NCBI GenBank assembly: GCA_017940465.1
Contig: JAGAYN010000042.1
Location: 1-64,000 of the forward strand
Direction of reading: 5' to 3'
DNA from: Bacteroidales bacterium
Lineage (GTDB): Bacteria > Bacteroidota > Bacteroidia > Bacteroidales > P3
DNA length: 64,000 nt
Part shown: one piece after another, positions 60,155 to 64,000 of the stretch
Numbering within the stretch: the stretch's first letter is position 1
How the letters are laid out: every line of letters begins with the position of its first letter
The notes under the pieces: model-generated
The model's input: only the letters and a program-made list of their open reading frames with translations
What the model was told of the DNA's origin: nothing
Database searches by the model: none
Position numbers and translations under genes: made by a program

Positions 60155-60615
60155 ACCACAAGCTGACTTTGCGCATACTGTTGGTGCTCAGCATGCTGAA
60201 TGCGGGCATGAGTGCCTTGGCCTACCTCGCCATGGCGGTGCTGCTGCCGCAGTTCCAGCAGGTTTACGAAGCCCAGCCCGACCTGGTGCCGGAGACGATG
60301 CACGTCATGTGGGAACGCATGGCGGCGGTGCCGCGGCTCTACCATGCCGCCTGGGCGTTGCTCAACGTGCTCTCGCTGGCGGGCTGCATCCTGATGTGGA
60401 ACCTGCGCCGCTCGGGCTTCCACGCCTACGCCATCGCGCAGCTGCTCCTCCTGCTGCTGCCGCTGCTCTTCCTCGGCAAGGGCTACATGGGGCTGGGCGA
60501 CATCATGTTCACGGGCCTCTTCCTGCTGGTCTACTTCCTGCTGCTGAAGTCGCTCGGCGTGTTCGATTCGGAACGAGCCGACGTGGACCAGTCGCAGGGG
60601 TCCAATGGCTCATAA
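60151..60615 (+). CDS. Four-helix membrane protein of unknown function
   Basis: ATG 60151 in an ATGA overlap with pyrF; 154 residues. Four hydrophobic stretches are seen: [55 protein letters not shown] and [21 protein letters not shown] soluble loop after the first helix carries [19 protein letters not shown]. No motif identifies a function. The acidic tail ([17 protein letters not shown]) ends with a TAA at 60613-60615 that already belongs to the dispersed repeat copy C, so the repeat provides the stop codon. Confidence 0.75.
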   Translation: MNHKLTLRILLVLSMLNAGMSALAYLAMAVLLPQFQQVYEAQPDLVPETMHVMWERMAAVPRLYHAAWALLNVLSLAGCILMWNLRRSGFHAYAIAQLLLLLLPLLFLGKGYMGLGDIMFTGLFLLVYFLLLKSLGVFDSERADVDQSQGSNGS

Positions 60616-60682
60616 GGGGCCATATCGGTTCTCAGTCGAAGTAAATACTTAGGGGATACCTGGAGGATACCTATAGGGTCCC
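60611..60682 (+). repeat. Dispersed 11-bp-phased repeat, copy C (contains the stop of the membrane protein gene)
   Basis: Head CATAAGGGG, core TTCTCAGTCGAAGTAAA, units TACTTAGGGGA, TACCTGGAGGA, TACCTATAGGG. It lies between the membrane protein gene and the surface protein gene that starts at 60735. Confidence 0.87.
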
Positions 60683-60734
60683 TGGCGCCCCGCAAGAATA
60701 AATCCATCGCAAAACACAATCGAAATCACAGAAA

Positions 60735-63700
60735 ATGAGAAGGAAACGGAAACAACTGCTCACATTGCTGGCTTTGGCCGCGATGTGGCCCATAGCGGCT
60801 CAGAACGGTTCAACCTGTCCGGCCATGGAACAGTCGGAACTCCCCTATGTGGAGAACTTCGATAGCGTCTCCGAAGGGCTTGTCTCCACGGTGCTGCCCT
60901 GCTGGTCGCAACTCGTAGTCAACGACAGCACCACCCTCTTTCCGCGTGTGGTTACCGCGCGCGGCAGCAAGTGCATCGCCTTCCGCCCCGGTGAGCGCTA
61001 CGGGGTGCAGTACGTGGTGCTGCCGCAGCTGGACAGCGTGGGGGGGCTCACCCTCGCCTTCGACGCCACGCGCAACTCGATGCAAAACTACATCGAGGTG
61101 GGCGTGATGACCGACCCCTCCAACCCCAACAGCTTCACGCTGCTGGAAACGCTGGGCACTGCTGCGGGCCTGACCTCGCTGGAATGGCGGCGGTTCGAGG
61201 TGGCAGCCCCGTCGGGCACGACGGCCACCTACTTCGCCATCCGTGTGCGCACCAGCATCGGTACCCTCGATTCGCTGTATATAGACAACGTGGAGCTCTT
61301 CGTCAGCCCCAGCTGTCCCGCGCCGCTGGACATCGCGGTGGACAGCATCGCCTACAACAGCGCGCGGCTGACCGTATGGGATCCTGCGAATGTGAACGAC
61401 TATACCGTCACCCTCAACGGGAGCAGCGCCGTGTATAACAGCCGTGTCATCACCCTCGTCGGCCTGACGGAGAACACGGCATACAGCCTGTCTGTGGTGG
61501 CGAACTGCGACAATGGCGTGCCCACCGCCGCCCTCAGCGCCTCCTTCGCCACCCCGTTCGCCCCCGTGGACGCACTGCCCTACGAGACCGGCTTCGAGAG
61601 CGGCGAGGACACCAACTGGAACATCGTCAACGGCCCCAACGGATGGGTCATCGGCGGCGACACCAGTTCCACCGGGAGCAACGCCCTGTATATCGGCGGC
61701 AGCCAAGGCTACGGCTACAACATCGGCCAGCGCAGCGCCTCCTATGCCTACCGGGGCTTCGCCCTTCCGCAAGGGGGAGAGTATGTGCTGGAGTTCGATT
61801 GGACGGCGCAAGGCGAGAACGGCGCCGGCGGGGCGGTGGACTATATGCGCGTGTGGCTCGCGCCGACCGACTACCGTTTCTACCCCAACTACCTCCCCAC
61901 CTCGGGCAACGGCTACACGGAAATCGACAACTACAACGCCATCTACAACTACAACGCCTTCATCCCCCAGGGATGGATACCCATAGGCACCGCCTTCAAC
62001 CTCAACACTGACGGCATGTGGCGCCACGAGCGCTTCTCGTTCGAGTTGGATACCGCCCGCGAATATAACCTGGTGTTCCTCTGGCTCAACGACAACTACG
62101 GCGGTATACAGCCGCCGGCCGCCATCGACAACGTGAAGCTCCGCCTCACCACCTGCAAGGTGCCCGCGGCCCTGGCCTTCGACGAGGTGCTGCCCACCAC
62201 CCTCGCCTTCTCATGGCAGGGCTACGGCAACGAGACAGAATACGAGGTGACCTTCGACGGCACCGCCCATACCACCCCGAACGCCTACGACCAGATAGAG
62301 AACCTGGCCGTGGCGTCGAGCCACACGCTGGCCATACGTGCCGTGTGCGGTGCGGGCGACACCAGCGCAGCCATCGCGCTCAACGTCAAGACCGACTGCA
62401 TGCCCACCCCGCTGCCCTACCAGCAGGACTTCGACGCGGTGGGCACCGTGGACAGCATCCCCTGCTGGACCATGCTGGGATACACCGCCAATGGCACCCG
62501 CTGGCCCTCGCTGTCGAGCATGACCGCCCACGACAGCTCGCCCCGGTCGCTCTATGTGCTCGGCGCCAGTCCGTCGCAACCCGCCGTGGCGCTGCTGCCT
62601 ACTTTCGCCGAATCGGTGGACTCGCTGCTGCTCACCCTGTGGGGCAATGTGGGCAATGCCGCCAACATTATCGAGGTGGGCGTCGTCCCGGACCGCTTCA
62701 ACATGGCGTCGTTCGAGGTGGTGGACACGCTGCGGTTCATGCAACCCGACGTGTGGACCCGCTTCGAACTCCCCCTGAACACCTATACCGGCATGGGTGG
62801 CAACATAGCCCTCCGCGTCCCCAACGCCATCAAGACCTTCATCGACGACATAGAGGTGCGCCTCATACCCGACTGTGTGCAGCCCAACAGCGTGGCGGTG
62901 TCGAACGTCAGCTCCACCAGTGCCGACATCACGGTGGCCGACGTGGCGTGGAACAACCACTATCGCCTCTACTGGAACGGCGACAGCACCGACATCTATT
63001 CCGACACCTACACCCTGTACGACCTCACGCCGGGCACGTTCTACAGCCTGGAGGTGGCCACCATCTGCCTCGACAGCACGCTGACGCCGCGGGTGTCTGC
63101 CACGTTCATCACCGAGTGCGAGCCTGTGACGCACAACGACCTGCCCTATACGGAGGGCTTCGATGCCTACCTTCCCGGCCCCTTCGGCAACCCCTGCTGG
63201 ACGGTCAATAACTACTACCCCTCGTCGCAACCCTCCATCTCCACCGTGCGCCAGACCAGCGGCAGCAACAGCATCCGCCTCTATCCCGGCGACAACAGCC
63301 AGCCGCAGTTCCTCGTGCTGCCGGAGTTTGACGACGTCACCGACCTCATGGTCTCGTTCAACGCCTACGGCCCTGCCTCGGCAAGGCTGGATGTGGGCGT
63401 GATGACCGACCCCGAGGACACCCTCACCTTCATCCCCGTCGGCGGCCTCTCCGCCCTGGGCGGCGGCGAATGGATAGCCCACGAGGTGTACTTCAACGCC
63501 CTCTCCCTCCCGATGGCTTCCTACATCGCCTTCCGCGGCGGCGTGAACAGCTTGAGCGGCTGGGAGATATTCATCGACGACATCCGCGTGGATGTGGCCC
63601 CGCCGTGCCTGCCGCTGGCCGGAATGGAGCTGGATTCGGTGGCCGACAGCAGCGTGGTGGTGCGTGTGGACGACCCGAGCACGACGCTGACCTACCGCTG

Positions 63701-64000
63701 GTCGGTGGTCGACATCTTTGGAGACACGCTGCGTGTGGCCACGGCCCACGACACTGTCTTCACCGTCGACGCGCTGGAGCCCCTGATGATCTACACCCTC
63801 ACCGTGGCCTCGATATGCAGCGACAGCAGCCACACCACCCCCCTCTCCCTCACCTTCGGCACCACCTGCAGCCCCATCGCCCGCGAGGAGCTGCCGCTGG
63901 TGGAGGACTTTGAAGCCTACGGCACCGACCAGTACGTCACCTGCTGGAACCGATTGAACTACTTCACCACCTACGGCGACTTCCCTGTGGCCTCGGGCAA
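60735..64000 (+). CDS. Modular surface protein, 3' end beyond the window
   Basis: ATG 60735 starts MRRKRKQLLTLLALAAMWPI followed by AAQ, a signal peptide, and the frame is open to the window end (1088 complete codons). At least five modules begin with an LPY/LPL..F motif: ELPYVENFDSVSEG, ALPYETGFESGED, PLPYQQDFDAVGTV, DLPYTEGFDAYLPG and ELPLVEDFEAYGTD. Each has a jelly-roll part (YFAIRVRTSIGTLDSLYIDN) and a fibronectin III part (NDYTVTLNGSS, L.GLTENTAYSLSV). This is the same plan as the 2917-residue protein on the minus strand, so it is very likely another T9SS cargo whose sorting domain lies beyond 64000. No promoter consensus was found between the repeat copy C and the start. Confidence 0.85.
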   Translation, partial: MRRKRKQLLTLLALAAMWPIAAQNGSTCPAMEQSELPYVENFDSVSEGLVSTVLPCWSQLVVNDSTTLFPRVVTARGSKCIAFRPGERYGVQYVVLPQLDSVGGLTLAFDATRNSMQNYIEVGVMTDPSNPNSFTLLETLGTAAGLTSLEWRRFEVAAPSGTTATYFAIRVRTSIGTLDSLYIDNVELFVSPSCPAPLDIAVDSIAYNSARLTVWDPANVNDYTVTLNGSSAVYNSRVITLVGLTENTAYSLSVVANCDNGVPTAALSASFATPFAPVDALPYETGFESGEDTNWNIVNGPNGWVIGGDTSSTGSNALYIGGSQGYGYNIGQRSASYAYRGFALPQGGEYVLEFDWTAQGENGAGGAVDYMRVWLAPTDYRFYPNYLPTSGNGYTEIDNYNAIYNYNAFIPQGWIPIGTAFNLNTDGMWRHERFSFELDTAREYNLVFLWLNDNYGGIQPPAAIDNVKLRLTTCKVPAALAFDEVLPTTLAFSWQGYGNETEYEVTFDGTAHTTPNAYDQIENLAVASSHTLAIRAVCGAGDTSAAIALNVKTDCMPTPLPYQQDFDAVGTVDSIPCWTMLGYTANGTRWPSLSSMTAHDSSPRSLYVLGASPSQPAVALLPTFAESVDSLLLTLWGNVGNAANIIEVGVVPDRFNMASFEVVDTLRFMQPDVWTRFELPLNTYTGMGGNIALRVPNAIKTFIDDIEVRLIPDCVQPNSVAVSNVSSTSADITVADVAWNNHYRLYWNGDSTDIYSDTYTLYDLTPGTFYSLEVATICLDSTLTPRVSATFITECEPVTHNDLPYTEGFDAYLPGPFGNPCWTVNNYYPSSQPSISTVRQTSGSNSIRLYPGDNSQPQFLVLPEFDDVTDLMVSFNAYGPASARLDVGVMTDPEDTLTFIPVGGLSALGGGEWIAHEVYFNALSLPMASYIAFRGGVNSLSGWEIFIDDIRVDVAPPCLPLAGMELDSVADSSVVVRVDDPSTTLTYRWSVVDIFGDTLRVATAHDTVFTVDALEPLMIYTLTVASICSDSSHTTPLSLTFGTTCSPIAREELPLVEDFEAYGTDQYVTCWNRLNYFTTYGDFPVASG

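Noticed and set aside
1..64000. tRNA or rRNA genes
   Set aside because: Intergenic gaps were read for tRNA cloverleaf features and rRNA signatures by eye; none was found.

Overview
The window reads as chromosomal DNA of a GC-rich member of the order Bacteroidales (Bacteroidota). The evidence is the promoter form TTTG-N19-TAnnTTTG ahead of several genes, the near absence of Shine-Dalgarno sequences, C-terminal type IX secretion (T9SS) sorting domains of both type A and type B, an OmpA/TPR/PD40 protein, Bacteroidota-type LptD and LptE, and a tryptophanase. The genus cannot be fixed from the sequence alone.

Layout. 1-108 is the tail of a T9SS type A cargo, closed by a strong terminator. 518-3742 is an overlapping housekeeping operon: purD, an EamA-type permease and trpS. 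A small acidic lipoprotein (minus) and a stand-alone rnfA (plus) follow. 4949-12485 is a seven-gene minus-strand cluster of secreted proteins: three lipoproteins, an NTF2-like protein, a PEGA/beta-barrel protein, a small barrel-like protein and a transglutaminase-like protein. It is visibly AT-rich beside its GC-rich flanks, and the composition changes abruptly inside its last gene. I regard it as the best candidate for an undescribed envelope system.

12968-16486 carries an arginase-fold protein with degraded metal ligands, a 56-residue protein, lptE and a DUF2723 membrane protein. 16863-22044 is purB, an MsbA-like ABC exporter, a T9SS type B protein and nadK. 22331-25175 carries a small exported protein, manA and a TPR/PD40/OmpA protein. 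25191-28431 (minus) holds a pyruvate/oxaloacetate carboxyltransferase whose biotinyl-like domain lacks the lysine, then hpf and xerC. 28438-37191 (minus) is a 2917-residue modular type B cargo, and 37331-38707 (minus) is tryptophanase. 38708-39504 is a non-coding region full of short repeats. 39505-53735 is a surface locus: a 3823-residue type A cargo, a 67-residue peptide and a GLUG-type lipoprotein. 53907-56794 (minus) holds lptD and a MerR regulator. 56911-60615 is an amidase, a GldA-like ATPase, pyrF and a membrane protein. 60735-64000 is the start of another modular surface protein that runs off the window.

Working together. LptD, LptE, the MsbA-like exporter, DUF2723 and manA point to LPS and envelope glycan supply. 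At least four large or medium T9SS cargos supply the cell surface. An 11-bp-phased dispersed repeat occurs between genes at four loci and twice runs into the 3' end of a gene. A second repeat set (four copies) and an 11-bp tandem array lie ahead of the giant cargo gene.
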